A DNA stretch of 6,843 nucleotides from positions 1 to 6,843 of the forward strand of contig HF987940.1 of assembly GCA_000431835.1 (NCBI GenBank), in the 5' to 3' direction. Under the pieces are notes generated by a model. That model did not search any database. It was given only the letters and a program-made list of their open reading frames with translations, and had not been told where the DNA came from. A program made the position numbers and the translations under genes. Below, piece after piece: positions 1 through 5,070 of this stretch. Numbering within the stretch: the first letter of the stretch is position 1; each line of letters starts with the position of its first letter. The DNA comes from Succinatimonas sp. CAG:777 (GTDB lineage Bacteria; Pseudomonadota; Gammaproteobacteria; Enterobacterales; Succinivibrionaceae).

Positions 1-34
1 GAGTCCGCTGCTCTACCAACTGAGCTAACAACCC
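1..34 (-). tRNA. tRNA-Lys (probably CUU), 5' part only
   Basis: The 5' half of a tRNA, cut by the window edge. The visible 34 bases (read from 34 down to 1) are identical to the first 34 bases of the tRNA-Lys(CUU) at 61-136: acceptor strand GGGTTGT, D arm, and anticodon stem GCGGA followed by CTC. The last visible base would be C34, the first anticodon base. This is therefore most likely a second copy of tRNA-Lys(CUU). The other two anticodon bases are outside the window, so the identity rests on similarity. It lies 26 nt downstream of the neighbouring tRNA in the same orientation and is presumably cotranscribed with it. Confidence 0.85.
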
Positions 35-60
35 ACTTGAATGATTTTCTACTTTGCGCA

Positions 61-136
61 TGGTGGGTTGTGAGGGGGTCGAACCCGCGACCAACGGATT
101 AAGAGTCCGCTGCTCTACCAACTGAGCTAACAACCC
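61..136 (-). tRNA. tRNA-Lys (anticodon CUU)
   Basis: A complete 76-nt tRNA with encoded CCA (61-63). Acceptor GGGTTGT (136-130) pairs fully with ACAACCC (71-65), and the discriminator is A73. The anticodon stem GCGGA/TCCGT carries loop CTCTTAA, giving anticodon CTT at 103-101, which reads AAG lysine codons. The T loop has the standard TTCGA start. The T stem GCGGG/CCCTC has a C50-U64 mismatch at its second pair, whereas the UUU isoacceptor at 159-234 is fully paired there. The gene is the middle member of a tRNA-Lys cluster, 22 nt after the UUU gene. E. coli K-12 has only UUU lysine tRNAs, so a dedicated CUU species is a difference from that organism. Confidence 0.95.
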
Positions 137-158
137 AGCGCATAAGAATTCGTTTGGA

Positions 159-234
159 TGGTGGGTCGTGAGAGATTCGAACTCTCGACCAACGGATTAA
201 AAGTCCGCTGCTCTACCGACTGAGCTAACGACCC
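159..234 (-). tRNA. tRNA-Lys (anticodon UUU)
   Basis: A complete 76-nt tRNA with encoded CCA (159-161). Acceptor GGGTCGT (234-228) pairs with ACGACCC (169-163), and the discriminator is A73. The anticodon loop CTTTTAA gives TTT at 201-199, reading AAA and, by wobble, AAG. The T stem GAGAG/CTCTC is fully paired around the loop TTCGAAT. It is the first gene of the tRNA cluster, about 37 nt after the inferred transcription start. The position just after cpoB matches the E. coli order, where lysine and valine tRNAs follow cpoB. Confidence 0.97.
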
Positions 235-277
235 AATCACCGAACGTTTTGTTTTGTTGATTAACTCAACGGCGACT

Positions 278-336
278 ATTTTACTAAAAATTTATGATCT
301 TGCAAGCATTTTTTTACAAAAATTTCATATTTTTTC
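278..336 (-). promoter_or_regulatory. Promoter of the tRNA-Lys cluster
   Basis: On the minus strand, a -35 box TTGCAA (305-300, 4/6 to consensus) and a -10 box TAAAAT (283-278, 5/6) are separated by 16 bp. Directly upstream of the -35, 306-336 is almost pure A/T with phased A and T tracts, as in an UP element. Directly downstream of the -10 the sequence is AGTCGCCG, a GC-rich discriminator of the kind found at stable-RNA promoters under stringent control. Transcription would start near 271. A small inverted repeat (GTTGA/TCAAC, 256-270) lies at the start of the transcript. The assignment is inferred from sequence only. Confidence 0.7.
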
Positions 337-493
337 ACGAACATGATTTTTAAGCGGTTCTTATTCCACCATTAGTTTTGAGATCTTAAAGACTTTGCCT
401 AGTTTGTTAATAGTTAATGTAAGACATTCAAAAAAAAATGAGACAAATTGCTTATTTGCTTATAGAACAATTTGATAATTATTATTGATTTAT
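337..493. other. AT-rich spacer between cpoB terminator and tRNA promoter
   Basis: This is part of the 344-nt gene-free stretch 235-578. No reading frame of note exists on either strand. Apart from the terminator at 494-528 and the tRNA promoter, it holds a run of nine A (430-438) and an AT-rich inverted repeat CAAATTG/CAATTTG (444-450 and 468-474). Read on the minus strand, that stem is followed after 5 nt by the T run, so it could act as a weak backup terminator. I see no other signal. Confidence 0.5.
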
Positions 494-528
494 AAAAGAA
501 AACCATCCAAAGATTTACCTTTGAATGG
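494..528 (-). terminator. Intrinsic terminator after cpoB
   Basis: On the minus strand, stem CCATTCAAAG (528-519), loop GTAAAT and stem CTTTGGATGG (512-503) form 10 pairs including one G-U. They are followed at once by TTTTCTTTT (502-494). The hairpin starts 50 nt past the cpoB stop codon and separates cpoB from the tRNA cluster. Confidence 0.9.
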
Positions 529-578
529 TCTTAAAGCATAAAGATTTTCAATCAAATGACTGAATTATTATTTCTTTA

Positions 579-1427
579 CTAGTTTAAAGAAGCCAGTTCC
601 TTCTTTGCTAAAGCTGTTGAGCTTGAGGTAGGATAAGTTTTAATCAGAACTTCAAAGAACTTCTTAGCCTTATCTTTATCGCCTAGAGCTTTTGAGGTTA
701 CACCTAACTTATATAAAGCATCAGCTCTCTTGGTTGAACCTTTAAACTTGGCAGTATTTAAGAAACTTACTCGCGCATCCTGATATTTCTTCTGCTTATA
801 CTGAACCTGCCCTAACCAGTACCAAGCATTTGGTGTTAGAGAGTTATTAGGATATTTAGTTACATAGTTTGAAAAACCAGTAGCTGATTCTAACAATTTA
901 TTTTTAACTAAAAGGTTATAGGCACTCTGATACATCTTTACAGCCTGTGCATCAGCAACAGGTAAGGATGAGTCACTGCCTGCTGAAGGAGTTGCGGTGG
1001 CTGTGCTTTGTGTCTGTACTTTACTCTTAGATAAAGTAGCTCCTGAATTACCAATGACAGTATTGATTGGAATTGAGTTTGCGTTATTAGCATTAGTATT
1101 AGGATCAGTCTTAGCGTTCTGAGCGGTCTGTGCGTTAGCATCAGTGTTATCAGAACCATTTTGACCACTTGTGTTACCAGAATTTGCAGCTAACTTTGAC
1201 TTTAAATCAGAATTTTCTTGTTGCAGTACCTGAAGATCATGATTTAAAGACTCAATTTGACCTTCTGAATCTGCTAACTTGCTTTGTAGATCCTGCACCT
1301 GATTCTGAAGCTTTAACATATTCAACTGTATTGCCTGTATCTGAGCATCATCAGCATTTGCACTAAATGAAGCTGTTATTGCTAAAGCAAGAGCTGAATA
1401 TTTAAATAAATTTAAAATTCTGTTCAC
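579..1427 (-). CDS. cpoB: Cell division coordinator CpoB (YbgF), Tol-Pal associated TPR protein
   Basis: A periplasmic protein that in E. coli binds TolA and PBP1B and links outer-membrane constriction to septal peptidoglycan synthesis. The 282 residues (E. coli about 263) show a Sec signal peptide with likely cleavage after ANA at residue 25. A heptad-like coiled coil rich in Gln and Leu follows (about 27-80), the trimerisation region of the family. Residues 83-155 are a long Asn/Thr/Ser/Ala-rich linker, and 160-282 are TPR-like repeats with family motifs such as WYWLGQ (202-207) and YPNN (192-195). The start is GTG (1427-1425). It is required to include the signal peptide and is well placed 8 nt after GGAG. 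The gene lies 199 nt after pal behind a terminator, with its own promoter candidate, so it is probably transcribed at least partly on its own. The linker is the part least like E. coli. Confidence 0.95.
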   Translation of the reverse strand: MNRILNLFKYSALALAITASFSANADDAQIQAIQLNMLKLQNQVQDLQSKLADSEGQIESLNHDLQVLQQENSDLKSKLAANSGNTSGQNGSDNTDANAQTAQNAKTDPNTNANNANSIPINTVIGNSGATLSKSKVQTQSTATATPSAGSDSSLPVADAQAVKMYQSAYNLLVKNKLLESATGFSNYVTKYPNNSLTPNAWYWLGQVQYKQKKYQDARVSFLNTAKFKGSTKRADALYKLGVTSKALGDKDKAKKFFEVLIKTYPTSSSTALAKKELASLN

Positions 1428-1435
1428 TTTTGTTG

Positions 1436-1440
1436 CTCCG
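1436..1440 (-). promoter_or_regulatory. Ribosome binding site deciding the GTG start of cpoB
   Basis: CGGAG on the minus strand lies 8 nt before GTG at 1427-1425. The next in-frame Met is inside the mature coiled coil, past the signal peptide. The site therefore supports GTG as the true start. Confidence 0.8.
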
Positions 1441-1468
1441 AATTAATTGATCCGAAATGTTTTTTTAG

Positions 1469-1497
1469 ATCATATACAATTCACAAGAAAATAACAA
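1469..1497 (-). promoter_or_regulatory. Promoter candidate for cpoB
   Basis: On the minus strand, -35 TTGTTA (1497-1492, 4/6) and -10 TATGAT (1474-1469, 5/6) are spaced 17 bp. The predicted start is near 1462, giving a leader of about 35 nt. It sits between the pal terminator (1531-1556) and the cpoB ribosome binding site, which is where an independent cpoB promoter is expected. This is a pattern match only, in AT-rich sequence. Confidence 0.6.
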
Positions 1498-1530
1498 AAT
1501 AGTCTGAAAATGGTCTTATTTAGACCTACG

Positions 1531-1556
1531 AAAAAGGGTGAACCTAAGTCCACCCT
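1531..1556 (-). terminator. Intrinsic terminator after pal
   Basis: On the minus strand, stem AGGGTGGAC (1556-1548), tetraloop TTAG and stem GTTCACCCT (1543-1535) form nine pairs with one G-U, leading into a T run (1535-1531). A second short hairpin follows (GGTCT/AGACC, 1512-1526, with ATTTT after it) and may act as a weak backup. The terminator lies 71 nt past the pal stop and should end most of the tol-pal transcript before cpoB. Confidence 0.88.
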
Positions 1557-1575
1557 CATATTCTATTTTGCAATA

Positions 1576-1625
1576 CTTATGCTTAAGTTATAAACGAGCT
1601 TAAATTATAAACATAAGGTTATAAA
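1576..1625 (-). repeat. Structured AT-rich 3' untranslated stretch of pal
   Basis: Three copies of TTATAAA on the + strand (1588-1594, 1605-1611, 1619-1625) lie between the pal stop and its terminator. Nested inverted repeats CTTATG/CATAAG (1576-1581, 1612-1617) and TTAAG/CTTAA (1583-1587, 1599-1603) could fold the transcript into a bulged hairpin. No function can be assigned. Confidence 0.4.
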
Positions 1626-1626
1626 A

Positions 1627-2148
1627 TTAGTAGTTTAATACAGCACGACGGTTCTTAGACCAAGCTGATTCATCATGACCTTCAACAGCAGGCTTCTCTT
1701 CACCATAGCTTACGATTGAAAGCTGATTTACATCAACGCCTAAGTTCTGCATGTAACGAGCAACTGAACGAGCACGTCTCTCACCTAAAGCGATGTTGTA
1801 CTCAGGAGTACCACGCTCATCGGTGTGACCTTCGATAATTACACGAGCCTCAGGGTTCTTCTTTAAGTAAGCTGCGTTAGCCTGCATTACACCTAAGTAC
1901 TGATCCTGAATGTTCTCTGAGTTATAAGCAAAGTAAATGGTGTGGTTGTCTGCTAATTCAGCAGGGCCATTCCAACCGTCAGCTGAACCGTTAGGTTCAC
2001 CTACGGTTAAAGCACCATCAGAGTCTAAACCTAAAGATGCATCTGAACCATCTTCAACTAATGAAGACTGATCATTTTTTGATGAACATGCAGTCATAGT
2101 TACAAGAGCTAGAGAGCAAATCAAAGTTATCAAGTAGTTCTTAAACAT
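1627..2148 (-). CDS. pal: Peptidoglycan-associated lipoprotein Pal
   Basis: An outer-membrane lipoprotein that binds peptidoglycan non-covalently and, with TolB and TolA, keeps the outer membrane attached during division. The 173 residues match the family length. A type II signal peptide ends in MTAC, with the lipidated Cys at 21. The following residue is Ser, which does not signal inner-membrane retention. An acidic, Gly-rich linker spans about 30-68. The OmpA-like domain (about 69-173) has IYFAYNSE, then EGHTDERGTPEYN with Asp110, and GERRAR with Arg124/125, the usual diaminopimelate-binding pair. It ends with SYGEEKP, GHDE and KNRRAV motifs very close to E. coli Pal. AGGA lies 8 nt before the ATG. 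The gene is 80 nt after tolB with a hairpin between them, and is followed by an intrinsic terminator. Confidence 0.98.
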   Translation of the reverse strand: MFKNYLITLICSLALVTMTACSSKNDQSSLVEDGSDASLGLDSDGALTVGEPNGSADGWNGPAELADNHTIYFAYNSENIQDQYLGVMQANAAYLKKNPEARVIIEGHTDERGTPEYNIALGERRARSVARYMQNLGVDVNQLSIVSYGEEKPAVEGHDESAWSKNRRAVLNY

Positions 2149-2193
2149 TTTTTATTTCCTGTAAGTTATGTTTAACTATTGTTTTATCAATTT

Positions 2194-2219
2194 TGTAGAA
2201 GTTCTTCTAGCCTTCTACA
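2194..2219 (-). other. Inverted repeat in the tolB-pal gap
   Basis: A perfect 8-bp stem TGTAGAAG/CTTCTACA with a 10-nt loop in the 80-nt gap. An inner stem TAGAAG/CTTCTA with a 2-nt loop could compete with it on the minus-strand RNA. No T run follows on the minus strand (AAAATTG), so it is not an intrinsic terminator. It may be a processing or stability element of the tolB-pal mRNA. Confidence 0.5.
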
Positions 2220-2228
2220 TAAATTCTG

Positions 2229-3515
2229 TTACTTCTGCAGTAATGGGCCCCATGAAGGAGAGCTAATCTCACCTGCACTTGATGGAAGATTTGCCTTAAA
2301 TCTACCGTCAGATGATACGATAGCCAGACCTTTACGTCCTTGATATACTGTTGAATATATTACCATACTTCCGTTAGGTGCAACACTTGGTGATTCATCT
2401 AATGAAGAAGTTGTTAGCATATAAATGCTACCGTCTGGATCAACTCTTGCAACTCTAAAGCCATTAACCTGAGTAATAACGATTAAAGACTTGGTGCCAG
2501 GGATCTGCTTTGCTGATAAGTTCTTTGCTCCCTGATAGGTAACTCTCTGAGTGCTCTGAGTTGCAAAGTCGTATCTGTAGATCTGAGCTCTACCACCACG
2601 CTCTGAGGTAAAGTACAGTGACTTGCTGTCAGCAGCCCATGTAGGCTCAGTATCAATTGCCTTGTTACTGGTTACGCGAACAAAACGAGATTGAGTTAAA
2701 TCAAAGTAGTAAATATCAGGCTGACCATCTTTTGATAAGGTCATAGCAATCTTAGTACCATCTGGTGACCAAGCTGGAGAGCTGTTCAATCCTGAGAATG
2801 AAGCTAACTTCTGACGCTTCTTAGAGATGATATCCTGAACAAAGATAGCAGGTGATCTCTTCTCAAAGCTTACATAAGCCAAACGTCTGCCATCAGGTGA
2901 CCATGAAGGAGTCATGATAGGCTGAGTTGACTTCACAATTGGAGTCTCGTTGTAGCCATCATAATCAGCAGTCATTAACTGATATGGGAATGGGGCACCA
3001 AACTTGGTTACTACATAAGCAATACGTGTTCTAAAACAGCCTCTCTGACCTGTGAATGCTTCATAGATTCTGTCAGAAATTCTGTGAGAAGCCTGACGCA
3101 TAGTAGCTAAGCTTGAATCGCCCTTATAGTGAGCTAAAACTTTGCCCTTGTTTGCGCCCTGTAGACCTACAACCTGGAACTCAACGTTGTAAACCTTATT
3201 GCCTTTATCCTGAACAACACCTGCTACAGCAACTTCAGCACCTGAGGTTGCAGCAACATCAGCATTCACCTGACCATTCTGAACACCACCCTGAGGCAGA
3301 GCTGAGGTTGCAATTGGTGAAAACTTACCAGATCTCATTAAATCAGCAGAAACTACTGATGCCACATCAAGATTTACAGCTGAAGCTTGAGAGAATGGAT
3401 AAACGGCGATCTTATGACCTTCGTTAATACCACCTGTAATTTCAATCTGTAATTCAGCATTGGCTGTTGTCGCTGTAAGTAACACAGCTACGGCTGCCAG
3501 AATTCTCTTTAGCAT
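2229..3515 (-). CDS. tolB: Tol-Pal system periplasmic beta-propeller protein TolB
   Basis: A periplasmic protein that binds Pal and is released from it through TolA. Its 428 residues match E. coli TolB (430). A signal peptide with likely cleavage after ANA at residue 20 leaves the mature N-terminus ELQIEITGG, corresponding to the TolA-binding segment of the family. The N-terminal alpha/beta domain runs to about 160. A six-bladed propeller follows, with blade motifs TPSWSPDGRRLAY (202-214), SPAWSPDGTKIA (246-257), EPTWAADSKSLYF (290-302), SPSVAPNGSMVIY (375-387) and the closing PSWGP (420-424). A lone Cys at 160 replaces the Ala I recall in E. coli (GAFRTRIAYV). The ATG at 3515 is supported by AGGGAG 8 nt upstream. 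The gene follows tolA by 41 nt and has a promoter candidate overlapping the tolA end. Confidence 0.98.
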   Translation of the reverse strand: MLKRILAAVAVLLTATTANAELQIEITGGINEGHKIAVYPFSQASAVNLDVASVVSADLMRSGKFSPIATSALPQGGVQNGQVNADVAATSGAEVAVAGVVQDKGNKVYNVEFQVVGLQGANKGKVLAHYKGDSSLATMRQASHRISDRIYEAFTGQRGCFRTRIAYVVTKFGAPFPYQLMTADYDGYNETPIVKSTQPIMTPSWSPDGRRLAYVSFEKRSPAIFVQDIISKKRQKLASFSGLNSSPAWSPDGTKIAMTLSKDGQPDIYYFDLTQSRFVRVTSNKAIDTEPTWAADSKSLYFTSERGGRAQIYRYDFATQSTQRVTYQGAKNLSAKQIPGTKSLIVITQVNGFRVARVDPDGSIYMLTTSSLDESPSVAPNGSMVIYSTVYQGRKGLAIVSSDGRFKANLPSSAGEISSPSWGPLLQK

Positions 3516-3523
3516 GAATTTAA

Positions 3524-3529
3524 CTCCCT
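3524..3529 (-). promoter_or_regulatory. Strong ribosome binding site of tolB
   Basis: AGGGAG on the minus strand lies 8 nt before the tolB ATG. This contrasts with tolA, which has none, and suggests tolB translation is independent of its upstream neighbour. Confidence 0.8.
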
Positions 3530-3544
3530 GAAAAATTTTTAAAT

Positions 3545-3574
3545 ATTATATGCCTATCAAAGCTTAGGTGTCAT
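3545..3574 (-). promoter_or_regulatory. Promoter candidate for tolB-pal
   Basis: On the minus strand, -35 ATGACA (3574-3569, 5/6) and a consensus -10 TATAAT (3550-3545, 6/6) are spaced 18 bp. The -35 and most of the spacer lie inside the last codons of tolA; the -10 is just past its stop. The start would be near 3538, with a leader of about 22 nt to tolB. In E. coli the cluster is reported to be read as a long transcript plus a separate tolB-pal transcript, which fits a promoter here. Confidence 0.65.
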
Positions 3575-4621
3575 AGAAATCTTTATATTAGAGCACTCTG
3601 GGCAAGTAGCAGGTGGTCTTGGGAACATACCCACCATTCTAATTGCATCCAGTGCACTCTGGCAGACCTTCTCATCCCCCTGACAGCTCTCGTCAGTTAC
3701 GGTACCATCAGCTGTTACCTTAATTGATACCACAACCTTTTTGCCGTTCATTGACTGATCGACTCTCCAGTTCTGCTCAATTAAGCCACGAACCTTATCA
3801 CCGTAACCGCCATCTCCGCCACCACCGCCAGAGCCTAAGCCCTGACCGTTCTTTTCATCGCCATCAGCGGTACCTAAAATGTCGCCTTCTAATGAGTCAG
3901 CTTCAGCTTTTGCTTTGGCAGCAGCTGCTGCCTTTGCCTTAGCATCTGCCTGAGCTTTTGCCTTTGCTGCAGCTTCAGCTTTCTTTTTAGCTTCAGCTTC
4001 TGCCTTTTTCTTAGCTTCAGCCTCAGCTTTCTTTTTAGCCTCTGCTTCAGCCTTCTTCTTAGCTTCAGCCTCGGCTTTCTTCTTAGCCTCTGCTACTTTC
4101 TTAGCTTCTTCCTCTGCCTTTTTCTTAGCCTCAGCTTCAGCTTTCTTCTTTTGCTCAAGCTTCTTCTGTTCTTCTAACTTTTTCTGCTCTTCAAGTTTCT
4201 TTTGCTCTTCAAGCTTTTTCTTTTCCTCAGCTTTCTTTAAAGCTAAAGCTTTTTCTTCTTCAATCTTACGAGCTTTTTCGATTTCTTGTTTCTTTTGCAG
4301 AGCAATAGCTTCCTGACGTTGCTGTTCTTGAGCTTTTTGCTCCTGAAGACGCTGTTCCATCTCCTGTTTTGCCTGTTCTACAGAGGTATCCTCTTGAACA
4401 GTTTCTTCAGGCTCTGGAGCAGGAGCAGGTGCTGGAGCTGCTTTTGCTGTTCCATTAGGATTGCCTTTAGCTGGTGGCACAAAGGTTGCGTGCATGATGT
4501 CACCTTGTCCCATATTAGGCTTTGTTGGCTTATCAAGCGAAAATCTGATAAGCAGCACTCCTAGCAGAATAGCATGCAATGCTACTGCTATGATAAAAGC
4601 TGCTTTCATGTTAATTTTCAT
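3557..4621 (-). CDS. tolA: Cell envelope integrity protein TolA
   Basis: The energy-transducing inner-membrane protein that spans the periplasm and contacts TolB and Pal. The 354 residues (E. coli 421) are in three parts. A single membrane segment is at about 7-26, with a conserved His16. A Pro/Ala linker leads to a long Lys/Glu/Ala helical region (about 80-245), built of KKLEEQ hexads (135-157) and KKKAEAEA octads (158-219). A Gly-rich hinge (263-273) precedes the C-terminal domain (about 274-354), with YGDKVRGLIEQNW and a FPRPP motif. The residue four before His16 is Ala12, where E. coli has Ser. The C-terminal domain has four Cys (313, 320, 340, 343). The tail before the membrane segment is only 2-6 residues, depending on whether Met1 or Met5 is used, and neither has a Shine-Dalgarno. 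The frame is the same as tolR, with only TAA plus four codons between. Confidence 0.96.
   Translation of the reverse strand: MKINMKAAFIIAVALHAILLGVLLIRFSLDKPTKPNMGQGDIMHATFVPPAKGNPNGTAKAAPAPAPAPEPEETVQEDTSVEQAKQEMEQRLQEQKAQEQQRQEAIALQKKQEIEKARKIEEEKALALKKAEEKKKLEEQKKLEEQKKLEEQKKLEQKKKAEAEAKKKAEEEAKKVAEAKKKAEAEAKKKAEAEAKKKAEAEAKKKAEAEAKKKAEAAAKAKAQADAKAKAAAAAKAKAEADSLEGDILGTADGDEKNGQGLGSGGGGGDGGYGDKVRGLIEQNWRVDQSMNGKKVVVSIKVTADGTVTDESCQGDEKVCQSALDAIRMVGMFPRPPATCPECSNIKISMTPKL
3965..4219 (-). repeat. Tandem coding repeats in the tolA helical domain
   Basis: Two adjacent repeat families within tolA. At 4151-4219 an 18-bp unit encodes KKLEEQ about four times. At 3965-4150 a 24-bp unit encodes KKKAEAEA about eight times, with variants. 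The copies differ at many third positions, so they are old or under selection at protein level rather than freshly expanded. Copy number in such arrays commonly varies between strains and would change the periplasmic reach of TolA. Confidence 0.85.
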
Positions 4622-4636
4622 ATAAAAAAACCATTA
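4607..4636 (-). promoter_or_regulatory. tolR-tolA junction: stop/restart start region
   Basis: The tolR stop TAA (4636-4634) overlaps an ATG (4634-4632) that opens a 7-codon frame, MVFLYEN. That frame stops at TAA (4613-4611) just one base before the Met5 ATG of tolA (4609-4607). The annotated Met1 ATG (4621-4619) lies between, after seven T (4630-4624). No purine-rich Shine-Dalgarno is visible before either tolA start. tolA may therefore depend on ribosomes finishing tolR or the short frame. This is inferred from layout only. Confidence 0.45.
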
Positions 4637-5068
4637 ATTAGAATTGATTGGTTCAGTAACCAGACCTACACTCTTAACACCACCGGTTTTCAAAGCATTC
4701 ATCAGCTGAATAACATTGTCATATGCTACCTGAGCATCACCTTGAACAACTACTGGTCTTGAAGGATCTTTTTGTAATTGAGCTGATACATAAGCTGTAA
4801 GTTCATCTAAACTGCCCATTTTCTCAGAGGTAGTATCAATACTTACATAATACTGTCCAGCCTTATCAACTGTTGCGATAATAGGAGTCTGCTGATTTTC
4901 GTTCATAGTCTCAGATTGTGCCTGAGGTAAATCTACAGTCACCCCCTGCATCACAACAGGTGCTGTTGCAATAAAAATAACCAATAGAACCAGCATAACA
5001 TCAATGTAAGGAACCACATTGATCTCTGCTTTGGCTCTTGACTTGCTACGAGTACGTGCAGTCTGCAT
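4634..5068 (-). CDS. tolR: Tol-Pal system protein TolR
   Basis: An inner-membrane protein of the ExbD/TolR family, part of the proton-driven TolQR motor that energises TolA. The 144 residues match E. coli TolR (142). A short basic cytoplasmic tail (1-15) is followed by one membrane segment (about 17-37) containing Asp23, the conserved proton-path residue, in YIDVMLVLLVIF. The periplasmic domain carries VTVDLPQA (43-50), the VVVQGD strand (106-111) and the conserved end VKSVGLVTEP (131-140). The ATG is 2 nt after the tolQ stop and its ribosome binding site lies in tolQ, which implies translational coupling and a fixed TolQ:TolR balance. Confidence 0.98.
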   Translation of the reverse strand: MQTARTRSKSRAKAEINVVPYIDVMLVLLVIFIATAPVVMQGVTVDLPQAQSETMNENQQTPIIATVDKAGQYYVSIDTTSEKMGSLDELTAYVSAQLQKDPSRPVVVQGDAQVAYDNVIQLMNALKTGGVKSVGLVTEPINSN

Positions 5069-5070
5069 GA

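Noticed and set aside
1..234. CRISPR-like or direct-repeat array at the left edge
   Set aside because: The spaced similar units are tRNA-Lys genes with cloverleaf pairing and encoded CCA.
296..316. Plus-strand terminator from the palindrome CTTGCAAG followed by a T run
   Set aside because: The palindrome has no loop, so it cannot form a hairpin in RNA. The same bases are better explained as the tRNA -35 region and its upstream element.
938..1168. Minus-strand 76-codon frame inside cpoB
   Set aside because: It is an out-of-frame shadow of the cpoB linker, with low-complexity Leu-rich translation and no family features.
3113..3942. Plus-strand frames opposite tolB (3113-3427) and tolA (3724-3942)
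   Set aside because: Both lie inside strongly recognised genes on the other strand, and their translations are compositionally odd with no known motifs.
4286..4564. Plus-strand 92-codon Leu/Phe-rich frame opposite tolA
   Set aside because: It is an antisense reading of the Lys/Glu/Gln-rich tolA sequence, which gives Leu/Phe runs. The apparent membrane character is an artefact.
4607..4640. TolR-TolA fusion by stop-codon read-through (the two genes share a frame)
   Set aside because: TolR ends in the periplasm and TolA begins in the cytoplasm, so a fusion would have the wrong topology. UAA followed by U is an efficient stop.
4574..4762. Plus-strand 62-codon frame across the tolR-tolA junction
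   Set aside because: It is antisense to two well-supported genes and has no recognisable motif.
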